Source of the DNA: Luteimonas sp. MC1750
GTDB lineage: Bacteria; Pseudomonadota; Gammaproteobacteria; Xanthomonadales; Xanthomonadaceae
Direction of reading: 5' to 3'
DNA: 64,000 nt
Assembly (NCBI RefSeq): GCF_016615955.1
Contig: NZ_CP067113.1
Location: 2,294,001-2,358,000, forward strand
Shown here: in pieces, positions 28,417-38,341 of the stretch
How the letters are laid out: each line of letters starts with the position of its first letter
Numbering within the stretch: position 1 is the first letter of the stretch
Translations under genes and position numbers: made by a program
The notes under the pieces: model-generated
Databases searched by the model: none
The model's input: the letters and a program-made list of their open reading frames with translations, nothing else
Told to the model about the DNA's origin: nothing

Positions 28417-28800
28417 ATGGACGACACCGCCGACTACACACTGGAGATCCAGATCGCGACGCGCTTCCTCGCCGAGGAATCGGCGCCGGAAGACGACCGT
28501 TATGTCTTCGCCTACACCATCCGCATCCGCAACCTCGGCCGGCACGCCGCGCAGCTCCTGGATCGCCACTGGGTGATCACCGATGGCAACGGCCACGTCG
28601 AGGAAATCCGCGGCGACGGCGTGGTCGGCGAGCAGCCGCGCATCGAACCGGGCGACCAGTACACCTACACCTCCGGCGCTGTGCTCGAGACCGCGGTCGG
28701 AACGATGGAAGGCAGCTACGGCATGGTGGGTGACGACGGCACCCGCTTCGACGCGCCGATCCCGCCCTTCACCCTCGCCGTCCCGCGCACCCTGCACTGA
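28417..28800 (+). CDS. apaG: Co2+/Mg2+ efflux protein ApaG
   Basis: A 127-residue single-domain protein of the ApaG/DUF525 fibronectin-like fold. YVFAYTIRIRNLGRHAAQLLDRHWVITDGNG and GEQPRIEPGDQYTYTSGAVLETAVGTMEGSY are the family signatures. Its link to divalent cation tolerance is known from E. coli and Salmonella, but the mechanism is unclear. The length matches E. coli ApaG (125). It is followed by apaH after one base. Confidence 0.95.
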   Translation: MDDTADYTLEIQIATRFLAEESAPEDDRYVFAYTIRIRNLGRHAAQLLDRHWVITDGNGHVEEIRGDGVVGEQPRIEPGDQYTYTSGAVLETAVGTMEGSYGMVGDDGTRFDAPIPPFTLAVPRTLH

Positions 28801-28801
28801 C

Positions 28802-29629
28802 ATGGCGGTCTGGGCGATCGGCGACCTCCAGGGCTGCCTGGGGCCTACCGAGCGGCTGCTCGAGCGCATCGCGTTCGATCCCGCGCGCGACCGGCTGTGG
28901 TTCTGCGGCGACCTGGTGAACCGCGGCGGCGAATCACTGGAAACCCTGCGCCTGGTGCACTCGCTGCGCGACAGCGCGGTGACCGTGCTCGGCAACCACG
29001 ACCTGTCGCTGCTGGCGATCGCCGAGCGCCGCGAAGCCGACCAGCGCAAGGTCAATCCCGACCTGCAGCGGGTGCTGTTCGCGCCCGATCGCGACCAGCT
29101 GCTCGACTGGCTGCGCACCCAGCCGCTGGTCCATGCCGACCGCGAACTGGGCTGGATGATGGTGCATGCCGGCCTGGCGCCGAAGTGGACCGCGGACGAT
29201 GCGCTGGCGATGTCCGGCGAGGTCGAACGCGTGCTGCAGGGGAACAACCGCCAGGGCCTGCTGCGCAACATGTATGGCGACCGCCCGGCGTGGTCGCCCG
29301 GCCTGCGCGGCACCGACCGCCTGCGCGCGATCATCAACATCTTCACCCGCATGCGCTACTGCAGCCCGCGCGGACGCATCGCGTTCGAGGAAAAGGGCGC
29401 GCCGGGGACCCAGCAGCCGGGCCTGTACCCGTGGTACGAGGTCCCGGGCCGGGTCGACCGCGGGCTGAAGCTCGCCTGCGGCCACTGGTCCTCGCTCGGA
29501 CTGTTCATCGGCCACGGCATCCACGCCCTCGACACCGGGGCGGTCTGGGGCGGCACGCTCACCGCGCTGCGCCTGGACGGCGACGCGCTGTGCGTGGTCC
29601 AGGTGCCCGGGCGGCCGAAGCCGGACTGA
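28802..29629 (+). CDS. apaH: Bis(5'-nucleosyl)-tetraphosphatase, symmetrical
   Basis: A 275-residue metallophosphatase that splits Ap4A into two ADP and also decaps NpnN-RNA. The PPP-family motifs AIGDLQGC, GDLVNRGG and GNHDLSLL carry the metal ligands. MVHAGLAP and GHWSSLGLFIGHG supply later His residues. The length equals E. coli ApaH (280). It closes the forward run lptD-surA-pdxA-rsmA-apaG-apaH and converges on folA with 57 bp between. Confidence 0.96.
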   Translation: MAVWAIGDLQGCLGPTERLLERIAFDPARDRLWFCGDLVNRGGESLETLRLVHSLRDSAVTVLGNHDLSLLAIAERREADQRKVNPDLQRVLFAPDRDQLLDWLRTQPLVHADRELGWMMVHAGLAPKWTADDALAMSGEVERVLQGNNRQGLLRNMYGDRPAWSPGLRGTDRLRAIINIFTRMRYCSPRGRIAFEEKGAPGTQQPGLYPWYEVPGRVDRGLKLACGHWSSLGLFIGHGIHALDTGAVWGGTLTALRLDGDALCVVQVPGRPKPD

Positions 29630-29686
29630 GCCAACCCGGCCGTCAAACGCGACCCGCGCGCCTGTTGTTGCGCGCCCGCGACCCGC

Positions 29687-30196
29687 TCAGGTGCGCCGGT
29701 ACTCGACGAACTCGAAGGCGAACGCATGGCGGCCATCGGCCGCATGCGGCTCGCGCGACACCGCCTGCCAGCCGCCTGCGTCAAAGGCCGGGAAGAAGGC
29801 ATGCGCGTCCTCGACCACCGTATCGACGTGGGTCATGTGCAGCACGTGGGCACGCGGCAACGCCAAGGCGTAGATCTCGCCGCCGCCGATCACGGCCAGC
29901 TCGCCCGCGCCGTCGCCGGCCGCCAGCGCCAGCGCTTCGTCCAGCGATGCGACCGCCTGCATGCCGGCGAAGGGCGCGCGGCCGCTGCGCGTCAGCACCA
30001 GATTGCGCCGCTTGGGCAACGCCCGGCCCAGCGAGTCGGCGGTCCTGCGGCCCATCAGCAGGACCTTGCCCAGCGTCAGGGCCTTGAACCGCGCGAGGTC
30101 GTCGGGCAGGTGCCAGGGCAGCCCGTTGTCGCGGCCGATGGCGAGCCTGCGGTCGACCGCGGCGACGAGGCTGATCACGGGCGCGGGGCCGCTCAC
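29687..30196 (-). CDS. folA: Dihydrofolate reductase
   Basis: A 169-residue enzyme reducing dihydrofolate to tetrahydrofolate. ISLVAAVDRRLAIGRDNGLPWHLPDDLARFK is the family N-terminus. GKVLLMGRRTADSLGRALPKRRNLVLTR binds NADPH, and AVIGGGEIYALALP then THVDT follow. The length fits E. coli FolA (159). The start was set at GTG 30196, eight bases after the thyA stop, because the ATG codons upstream fall inside thyA. The thyA-folA pairing is functional: thymidylate synthase makes the dihydrofolate that FolA recycles. Confidence 0.93.
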   Translation of the reverse strand: MSGPAPVISLVAAVDRRLAIGRDNGLPWHLPDDLARFKALTLGKVLLMGRRTADSLGRALPKRRNLVLTRSGRAPFAGMQAVASLDEALALAAGDGAGELAVIGGGEIYALALPRAHVLHMTHVDTVVEDAHAFFPAFDAGGWQAVSREPHAADGRHAFAFEFVEYRRT

Positions 30197-30204
30197 GGAG
30201 ACAC

Positions 30205-30999
30205 TCAGACCGCCACCGGCGCCCGGATCGCCGGCATCGGGTCGTAGCCTTCGATCGCGATGTCGTCGCCGGTGAAGGCGAAGACGTCGTCGATCGCGGG
30301 GTTGAGCACCAGCTTCGGCAGCGGCCGCGGCGCGCGCGCAAGCTGCTCGCGCGCCTGTTCGTCGTGGTTGGAATACAGGTGCGCGTCGCCGAGCGTGTGC
30401 ACGAAATCGCCAACACCCAGGCCGGTCACCTGCGCCACCATGTGGGTCAGCAGCGCATAGCTTGCGATGTTGAACGGCACGCCGAGGAAGATGTCGCCGC
30501 TGCGCTGGTAGAGCTGGCAGCTGAGCCTGCCGTCCACCACGTAGAACTGGAACAGCGCGTGGCAGGGCTGCAGCGCCATCGCCGGCAGGTCGGCGACGTT
30601 CCAGGCGCTCACGACCAGCCGGCGCGAGTCGGGATTGCGGCGGATCTCGTCGACGACCCAGCGGATCTGGTCGATCTCGCCGCCGCGGCCGTCGGCCCAG
30701 CGCCGCCACTGCTTGCCGTAGACCGGGCCGAGTTCTCCGTCGGCGTCGGCCCACTCGTCCCAGATGGTGACCTTGTTGTCGCGCAGGTAGGCGGTGTTGG
30801 TCTCGCCCTTCAGGAACCACAGCAGCTCGTGGATGATCGAGCGCAGGTGGAGCTTCTTGGTGGTGACCAGCGGGAAGCCTTCGGCGAGGTCGAAGCGCAT
30901 CTGCCAGCCGAAGATGCTGCGCGTGCCGGTGCCGGTGCGGTCGGACTTTTCGCTGCCGTGTTCGAGGACGTGGCGGAGGAGGTCTAGGTACTGGCGCAT
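30205..30999 (-). CDS. thyA: Thymidylate synthase
   Basis: A 264-residue enzyme converting dUMP to dTMP with methylene-tetrahydrofolate. The N-terminus [25 protein letters not shown], the substrate-binding region around YGKQWRRW, the catalytic Cys146 in [14 protein letters not shown], and [20 protein letters not shown] are diagnostic. The length is identical to E. coli ThyA (264). It lies between lgt (upstream, 55 bp including a REP copy) and folA. Confidence 0.98.
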   Translation of the reverse strand: MRQYLDLLRHVLEHGSEKSDRTGTGTRSIFGWQMRFDLAEGFPLVTTKKLHLRSIIHELLWFLKGETNTAYLRDNKVTIWDEWADADGELGPVYGKQWRRWADGRGGEIDQIRWVVDEIRRNPDSRRLVVSAWNVADLPAMALQPCHALFQFYVVDGRLSCQLYQRSGDIFLGVPFNIASYALLTHMVAQVTGLGVGDFVHTLGDAHLYSNHDEQAREQLARAPRPLPKLVLNPAIDDVFAFTGDDIAIEGYDPMPAIRAPVAV

Positions 31000-31035
31000 G
31001 GTCGGTCCTTCCGGGGATCGTTGAAGAGAGGGCCG

Positions 31036-31059
31036 ATCGCGGCTGTAGCCGCTCCTACA
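31036..31059. repeat. Single REP element overlapping the lgt stop codon
   Basis: On the minus strand this reads TGTAGGAGCGGCTACAGCCG.., the same 24-base family as the pair at 9757-9824. The TAG inside TGTAGGAG is used as the stop codon of lgt. It sits between lgt and thyA. Confidence 0.8.
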
Positions 31060-31978
31060 GGGGCGCGGCAGGGGCGACCGGGGCGGCGGGGGTGGGCTGC
31101 AGGGTGGGGCTGCGGTGCGAGCGCCACAGCCAGTAGAGGCCGAGCAGGATCAGCGGGGTGCTCAGCACCTGGCCCATGGTCAGCCAGCCGAAGGCGAGGT
31201 AGCCGAGGTGGGCGTCGGGCTCGCGGACGAACTCGACCAGGAAGCGGAACGCGCCGTACAGCAGCGCGAACATGCCCGACACCGCATGGCGCGGCCGCGG
31301 ACGGGCCGAAAACCACCACAGCAGCGCGAACATCGCCACGCCTTCGAGGAAGGCCTGGTAGAGCTGCGAGGGGTGGCGCGCATACTGCTCGAGCTCGCCG
31401 GCCTGGTGCAGCGCCCGCAGCGACGCAGCGTCGAGCCAGGCGAGGTCCTGTGGCAGCGCGCTGCGGAACACCGTCGCCCACGGCAGGTCGCTCGGCTTGC
31501 CCCAGAGCTCACCGCCGATCCAGTTGCCGATGCGGCCGAAGCCCAGGCCCAGCGGCACCAGCGGCGCCACGAAGTCCATCGTGTCCATGAAGTGCAGCCG
31601 GCGCTGGCGCGACCACAGCCAGCTGGCCAGCAGCACGCCGAGCAGCCCGCCGTGGAAGCTCATGCCGCCCTCCCACACCCGCAGCAGCATCAGCGGATTG
31701 GCGAGGAAATCGGCGAAGCCGTAGAACAGCACGTAGCCGATGCGGCCGCCCAGCACCACGCCGAGCATGCCGTAGAACAGCAGGTCGCCGAAGCCGTTCT
31801 CGTCGACGCCGGGCAGGCGGCCGGCGCGGATCCGCGCGCGGCCCAGCAGCCAGGCGCTGAGGAAGGCCAGTGCATACATGAGCCCGTACCAGTGGATGCC
31901 CGGCTCGAAGCTGCGCCCGAACAGCTCGAAGGCCGGCGACTGGACCGCGATCGGATCGACCAGGTGCAGGAGGCTCAT
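31055..31978 (-). CDS. lgt: Phosphatidylglycerol-prolipoprotein diacylglyceryl transferase
   Basis: A 307-residue inner membrane enzyme that lipidates the lipobox Cys of prolipoproteins. There are about seven membrane spans. The signatures are [27 protein letters not shown] (His of the active site), [17 protein letters not shown] and [13 protein letters not shown]. The last 18 residues are a Pro/Ala tail ending at a stop codon supplied by a REP element, so the C-terminus may have been reshaped by REP insertion. The ATG at 31978 lies 10 bp after the upstream terC-type gene on the same strand. Confidence 0.96.
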   Translation of the reverse strand: MSLLHLVDPIAVQSPAFELFGRSFEPGIHWYGLMYALAFLSAWLLGRARIRAGRLPGVDENGFGDLLFYGMLGVVLGGRIGYVLFYGFADFLANPLMLLRVWEGGMSFHGGLLGVLLASWLWSRQRRLHFMDTMDFVAPLVPLGLGFGRIGNWIGGELWGKPSDLPWATVFRSALPQDLAWLDAASLRALHQAGELEQYARHPSQLYQAFLEGVAMFALLWWFSARPRPRHAVSGMFALLYGAFRFLVEFVREPDAHLGYLAFGWLTMGQVLSTPLILLGLYWLWRSHRSPTLQPTPAAPVAPAAPL

Positions 31979-31988
31979 GCCGTGCGAC

Positions 31989-32726
<738 letters not shown>

Positions 32727-32772
32727 GGCTTGCTTGTCCTGAGGGAAACGGGTGCCGCGGCGGGCGCGGCGG

Positions 32773-33153
32773 TCATGGCAGTCGCGGCAGGAGGATGGCG
32801 CCCCATACCAGCAGCACGTTGAGCATCAGCACGAACACGGCGGCCGAGCCCATGTCCTTGGCGCGTCCCGCGAGTTCGTGGTGTTCGTCGCCATAGCGGG
32901 CGATGACGGCCTCGACCGCGGAGTTCAGCAACTCGGTCGCCAGCACCAGCAGCAGGCAACCGACCAGCAGGGCACGCTCGACCCCGCCCTGCCCGAGCCA
33001 CGCGCCCAGCGGCGCGAGCACTGCGAACAGGCAGACCTCGAGCCGGAAGGAGGACTCGTGCAGCCAGGCCGCGCGCAGGCCCTGCAGCGACCAGCCTGCC
33101 GCCTTCAGGATGCGCGCCGGGCCGCGCGGCAGGTGTCCGGTTTCGTCCGCCAT
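32773..33153 (-). CDS. dgkA: Diacylglycerol kinase (prokaryotic type)
   Basis: A 126-residue membrane enzyme with three spans that phosphorylates diacylglycerol for phospholipid recycling. The N-terminal amphipathic RILKAAGWSLQGLRAAWLHESSFRLE and the signature ATELLNSAVEAVIARYGDEHHELAGRAKDMGSAAV, with its catalytic Glu residues, are clear. The length matches E. coli DgkA (122). The ATG at 33153 was chosen because upstream residues lack family similarity. It is followed by the terC-type gene after 46 bp. Confidence 0.93.
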   Translation of the reverse strand: MADETGHLPRGPARILKAAGWSLQGLRAAWLHESSFRLEVCLFAVLAPLGAWLGQGGVERALLVGCLLLVLATELLNSAVEAVIARYGDEHHELAGRAKDMGSAAVFVLMLNVLLVWGAILLPRLP

Positions 33154-33423
33154 CGTGTTCCACCCGCTCAGCGCGCGGCACTGCGGGGCGGCGGCGCGAC
33201 CGGCAGGGCGCCGGCAGGACCGGCGGCGGGGATGCGGATGCCCATGGGGCACCGCGGGGTTGGGAACTGCATGCGAATCAGCCGCCGCGTCCGACCAGTA
33301 AGCGGCCAATTTTGCCACAAGGCGGCGCGCGGGGCCGGGTCGCGGCGCCAGGGCACTTCACCCGGGGACAAACGCGCGGCTGCGATGATGCCGCTGTCAC
33401 AGTGCCGGGACAGGAGACCAGCC
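33154..33423. other. Divergent intergenic region dgkA / exported protein
   Basis: A 270-base gap with no convincing gene. It contains a locally AT-richer patch (CAATTTTGCCACAA, about 33307-33320) that may hold promoters for both flanking genes, and a CAGGAG ribosome binding site at 33411-33416 for the forward gene. No conserved regulatory motif was recognised. Confidence 0.4.
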
Positions 33424-34020
33424 ATGCGCCGAGCCGCTGCTATCCTCGGGACGATCACCGTCCTCGCCATGGGAGCCAGCATGAATCCTTCGTTCGCACA
33501 GGCCCAGCCACAGCCGATGGGCGCCGGCGAGGCCGGCTACGACGCCGCGCTCCAGGCCGCGACGGCCCCGCTGCGCGACGAATTCGGCTCCTCGGTGGAG
33601 CTCGCGGTCGAACGCATGGACCGCCTCGGCAACTGGGTCTTCGTGCTCGGCAACATGCGCTCGCCGGGCGGCGGCCGCCCGGATGTCTCGGGCACGCGCT
33701 TCGCCGAAGCCGCCGGCCAGGGCGCAATGTCGGATGTCTACGCCGCGCTGCTGCGACGCGAGGCCATCTCCGCGGACGACGCCGCCGCCGCTGGCGGCGA
33801 CGGCGTGGCGGCCACCGGAGCCAGTCCCGCGGCGCCGGCCGAAGCCGCCGCGCGCGACCAGGCCGCCCTGCCGCAGGCGGCCGAGGCCACGACCGGCGCG
33901 CCGGCGGGCGCTGCGGACGGAGCCTGGGACATGGTCGACTTCGCGATCGGGCCCGGCGACGTGGCCTGGCTGGGATGGCCGCAGGAACACGCGGCACCGC
34001 GCGCGCTCTTCGGCTTCTAG
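33424..34020 (+). CDS. Exported protein of unknown function
   Basis: A 198-residue predicted exported protein. The N-terminus (AAAILGTITVLAMGASMNPSFAQAQ) is a signal peptide cut near residue 26. The first part of the mature protein, with YDAALQAATAPLRDEFGSSVELAVERMDRLGNWVFVLGNM, looks like a small globular domain. An Ala/Asp-rich low-complexity linker follows (about 115-165), then a conserved-looking WDMVDFAIGPGDVAWLGWPQEH at the C-terminus. Not recognised as a named family. A strong CAGGAG ribosome binding site supports the start. The gene stands alone between divergent dgkA and a convergent LysM gene. Confidence 0.7.
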   Translation: MRRAAAILGTITVLAMGASMNPSFAQAQPQPMGAGEAGYDAALQAATAPLRDEFGSSVELAVERMDRLGNWVFVLGNMRSPGGGRPDVSGTRFAEAAGQGAMSDVYAALLRREAISADDAAAAGGDGVAATGASPAAPAEAAARDQAALPQAAEATTGAPAGAADGAWDMVDFAIGPGDVAWLGWPQEHAAPRALFGF

Positions 34021-34047
34021 GCGGCCCCTTGGGCCGTCAACGTGAAA

Positions 34048-34067
34048 GAGCCGGCATCCGCCGGCTC
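34048..34067. terminator. Bidirectional hairpin between convergent genes
   Basis: GAGCCGGC-ATCC-GCCGGCTC is a perfect 8-bp stem between two convergent genes. On the minus strand it is followed by TTTC, a short T-rich tail that would suit the LysM gene; on the plus strand the tail is GC-rich. Confidence 0.45.
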
Positions 34068-34092
34068 CCTGCCCCACGTGCCGCGACCGGGG

Positions 34093-34740
34093 TCAGCGCG
34101 GCGGCGTGATGATCTCGTAGTTCCCCGATGCACCGCCCCAGCTGATGCGCTGCGAACCGTCGGCATTGACGTTGTTCGAGCCGATGAACTTCGGCTGGCC
34201 GTTCTCGAAGCCGGCGAACAGCACCACGTGTGACTGGCCGTTGCGCTGCATCAGCACCACGTCGCCCGGGCTGGCGTTGGCCAGCGACACCGTCTGCCAG
34301 CCGTCGCCCTTGAGGTTGTTCGCCAGCTGGTCCACCGACGCGCTCGCCTGGCCCGCATCGATCAGGCCGGCCTTCTGCAGGCAGGCCGAGACGAAGTTGG
34401 CGCAGTTGACGTTGTTCGGCACCCAGCTCTGCATCGGAAGCTCGTCGCTGAACTTGAGTTCGCCCGCGTTGCGGCCGATGAACTGCTCGGCGATGGCCGC
34501 GGCGTTGTTGCCGCTGACCGGGCCACCGCCCTTGACCCCGTCGACGCCGCTTGCACCCGGTCCCGACGCGTTGCCGGCGCTGCCGGTCGTTCCCGGGATG
34601 CTGAGCGCGTCGCCGGCGTAGATCAGGTCGGCGTCCTTGATCTGCGCGTTGGCGTCCATCAGCGCGTTGACCGAGGTGCCGTAGCGCTGGGCGATCTGGG
34701 AGAGGGTATCGCCCCAGGCGATGTTGTGGATGGCGGTCAT
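34093..34740 (-). CDS. LysM domain protein with Cys/His amidase-like domain
   Basis: A 215-residue protein. Residues 4-50 form a LysM peptidoglycan-binding module (HNIAWGDTLSQIAQRYGTSV.. LIYAGDALSIP). A Gly/Ser linker (50-80) is followed by a papain-like/NlpC-P60-type domain. Its likely nucleophile is the Cys in NVNCANFVSACLQKAG; GDVVLMQ and the His in SHVVLFAG look like the remaining active-site parts. It is probably a peptidoglycan amidase or endopeptidase. There is no signal peptide: the LysM begins at residue 4, so export would need another route (type VI secretion, lysis or outer membrane vesicles) or the enzyme is inactive inside the cell. Whole-protein identity is not recognised. Confidence 0.75.
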   Translation of the reverse strand: MTAIHNIAWGDTLSQIAQRYGTSVNALMDANAQIKDADLIYAGDALSIPGTTGSAGNASGPGASGVDGVKGGGPVSGNNAAAIAEQFIGRNAGELKFSDELPMQSWVPNNVNCANFVSACLQKAGLIDAGQASASVDQLANNLKGDGWQTVSLANASPGDVVLMQRNGQSHVVLFAGFENGQPKFIGSNNVNADGSQRISWGGASGNYEIITPPR

Positions 34741-34848
34741 CGGGTGTCTCCGTCCGCGTGCGCGGCGGCTGGCGTTGCGGGCAGTCTCCCGCCCGCGCGC
34801 CGACCCGCCAACCCGGGGCCACCCCGGATGGGGTTGACCCGAGGTGGG

Positions 34849-36080
34849 CTACTGCGAGCGCAGCGCCTCGATCGGATCGAGCATCGAGGCCTTGCGCGCC
34901 GGGTAGTAGCCGAAGAACAGGCCGGTCGCCACCGAGAAGCCCGCGGCCATCGCCACCACCTGGCCGTTGAGTACCACCGGGAGGTCGCCGAAGCGGCCCA
35001 CCAGCAGCGCGCCGGCCACCCCGATCACGATGCCCAGCGCGCCGCCGACCAGCGACAGCAGCATGGCCTCGGCAAGGAACTGCCGGCGCACGTCGGACGG
35101 TCCCGCGCCCACCGCCATGCGCAGGCCGATCTCGCGGATGCGCTCGGTGACCGACACCAGCATGATGTTCATGATCCCGATGCCGCCCACGATCAGCGAG
35201 ATCGTCGCCACCGCGCCCAGCAGCAGCGACATCAGCCGCGTGGTGGCGGTGCGCGTGGCCACGATCTCGGAGATGTTGCGCACGCTGAAGTCGTCCTCGC
35301 CGCCCGGCGCGATCCGGTGCCGCTGGCGCAGCAGCGATTCCACTTCGCCCTGCACGTAGCCCAGGTCGTCGGCATCGGCCACGGTCAGCGCGATCTGCAT
35401 CACCGCGCCGGGCGGCAGGCCCATCGAGCCGAGCAGCCGGCGCCGCGCGGTCTGCATCGGCACCATCACCACGTCGTCCTGGTCCTGGCCCCAGCCACCC
35501 TGGCCCTTGGGCGCGAGCACCCCGACGACCACGAAGGGCACGCGGCCCAGGCGCACGGTCTGCCCGATCGCCGGCTCGTCGCCGAAGAGCTCGCGGCGCA
35601 CGGTCTCGCCCACGATCACCTCTTTCGCCGCGCCACCGTAGTCCTGGGCATCGAAGGCCTCGCCCTCGACCAGGGTCCAGGCGTTGATGTCGAAGTAGTC
35701 GGGCTGCACGCCCTGCCAGCGGCTGGACCAGTTGTTCTCGGCATAGACCACCTGGGTGCTGCCGTTGAGCGAGCCGGACACGTACTGCACTTCGGGGATG
35801 TCGCTGCGGATCGCCTCGACGTCGCCCTCGGTCAGCGTGTAGTAGCTCACCCCGCTCTGACGGACGCCGCCGGGACCGCGACGCGAACCGGGCGAGACGT
35901 CGAGGCGCTGCGAGCCCAGGCCCGAGACCATCTTGTCGATCTCGGCCTGGGTGCCCTGCCCCACCGAGACCATGACGATCACCGCCGCGATGCCGATGAT
36001 CACGCCGAGCGAGGTGAGCACGCTGCGCATCCAGTTGCCGCGCAGGGCGTGGACGGCGGTGCGGATGACGTCGCCGAAGG

Positions 36081-36084
<4 letters not shown>
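34849..36084 (-). CDS. MacB-like ABC transporter permease
   Basis: A 411-residue permease with one N-terminal span (about residues 18-42), a large periplasmic MacB core domain (about 45-285), and three C-terminal spans in the FtsX domain. GVIIGIAAVIVMVSVGQG, GGIGIMNIMLVSVTERIREIGLRMAVGA and PARKASMLDPIEALRSQ are typical. Unlike E. coli MacB, the ATPase is a separate protein. Its start overlaps the ATPase gene by 4 bp. With that ATPase and the adaptor it should form a tripartite exporter of peptides, lipids or macrolides; no TolC-like gene is in the window. Confidence 0.93.
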
Positions 36085-36781
<697 letters not shown>

Positions 36782-36785
<4 letters not shown>

Positions 36786-38278
36786 CGCGCGGCACGCTCG
36801 CCGGTCACCAGCACGTCGCCGGCCTGGACGCCGCCGGAGATCTCGGTGGTGGTGCCGTCGGTGGCGCCCACGCGCACCATCACCGCCTCGGGCTGGCCCC
36901 CGGCCAGGCGGTAGACCGTGGCGCGGGTGGCGCCGACGAGGTTGGCCATGGCGGCGTCCCAGCGGCGCGCCTGGTCGTCGTCGAGGCTGGCGCGGAAGGC
37001 GGAGAAGTCCTCGCGGTAGCGCTGCAGCATGCGCTGGCGCAGCTGCGAGGCCATCCCGGCCGACGGCGCGCCGCCGCCCGACGGCCCGAAGCCCGGCCCG
37101 CCTCCGGGGCCGCCGGTGCGCGGCGCCGCGGCACGTGCCTGCTGGCGGGCCTGGACCGCCGCGATCGCCTCGTCGAACGCCGACTGCTGCGCGGCCGACA
37201 GCGAAAGCGCCGCGGCCTCCCGGCGCAGGTCGTCGGCCATGCCGGCGCCCGCGCCGCGCTGCGGCGTCGCCGATGCCGCGCCCTCGGAGCTGGTGGGCTT
37301 GTAGCGCAGCGCGGCGTTGGAGACCTTGAGCACGCCGTCGCGGCGGCTCACTTCGATCTCGGCATTGACCGTCAGCCCGGGCAGCAGGGTGCCGTCGCTG
37401 TTGTCGACGGTCACCACCACCGGATAGGTGACGACGTTGCTGGTATTGGTCGCGCTCAGCCGCACCTGGTCGACCACGCCGGAAAACTGGCGGTCGGCGA
37501 AGGCGTCGGCGGTGAAGCTGACGCGCTGCCCGGCCTGGACCTGGCCGATGTCGGCCTCGTCGACCGCGAGTTCGATCTTCATCTTCGAGAGGTCCTCGGC
37601 GATGGTGAACAGCTCCGGCGCCTGCAGGCTGGCCGCAACGGTCTGGCCCGGCTCGATGGTGCGCGTGAGCACGATGCCGTCCACCGGCGAGCGGATCACC
37701 GTGCGCCCGAGGTTGATGCGCGTGGTCTGGGTAGCCGCGGTCTGCTGCCCGATCTGGGCCTGCGCCGACGCCACCTGCGCGCGGGCCTGGTCGAGCGCCG
37801 CGCGCGCCAGGTCGATGTCGCTGCGCGACACCAGCTGGCGGGCGCCGAGTTCCGCCTTGCGCCGGTGGTCGAGCTCGGCGTTCCGGAGGCTGGCCTGGGC
37901 CTGGGCCAGGCTGGCGCGGGCGCTGGCGATCTGCGCCGAGCCCTGCTCGATCTGCGCCTGGTAGCTGCTGGGATCGATCTTCGCCAGCACCTGGCCCTGC
38001 TCGACCTTGTCGTTGAAGTCCACCAGCACTTCGGTGACCTGGCCGGAGATCTGGCTGCCCACGACGACGGTGGAGATCGCGCTCAGCGTGCCGGTGGCCG
38101 AGATGGCGACGCGGATGTCGCCCTGCTCCACCTCGACGGTGCGCCAGGTGCCCGCCTGGGCATCGGCGTTGCGCTGGGTGACATACCAGCCGCCGGCGCC
38201 GAGGGCGATGACAATGGCGACGATGGCGGCGAGCGGCTTGCGGGAACGCCTGGCGGCGGGGTTCGGGCGGGAGCTCAT
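36782..38278 (-). CDS. MacA-like periplasmic adaptor with helical LxxxQ insert
   Basis: A 498-residue membrane-fusion protein. One N-terminal span (IVAIVIALGAGGWYVTQ, about residues 18-35) anchors it. The lipoyl/hairpin region has VVGSQISGQVTEVLVDFNDKVEQGQVLAKID and a long coiled-coil hairpin (about 95-175). Beta-barrel strands continue to about residue 325. An unusual 125-residue insert follows (325-451): Gly/Pro-rich, with two helices containing LSAAQ and LDDDQ, resembling the LTxxQ motifs of Spy/CpxP. The membrane-proximal domain then resumes with TVYRLAGGQPEAVMVRVG. E. coli MacA has about 371 residues, so the insert explains the extra length. It overlaps the ATPase gene by 4 bp. Confidence 0.9.
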
Positions 38279-38341
38279 TCGAGTCGGGGATCCGGCTTGG
38301 GGTCGGGGAGGCTAACGCACCGGCGCCGTCCCGGTTGACGC

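Noticed and set aside
29630..29686. GCGCGC...GCGCGC hairpin between apaH and folA as a terminator.
   Set aside because: The stem is six alternating G/C pairs with an 8-base loop and no T run; such sequences are common by chance at this GC content.
32727..32772. A manganese (yybP-ykoY) riboswitch upstream of the terC-type gene.
   Set aside because: Only 46 bases separate it from dgkA and no conserved aptamer core is visible.
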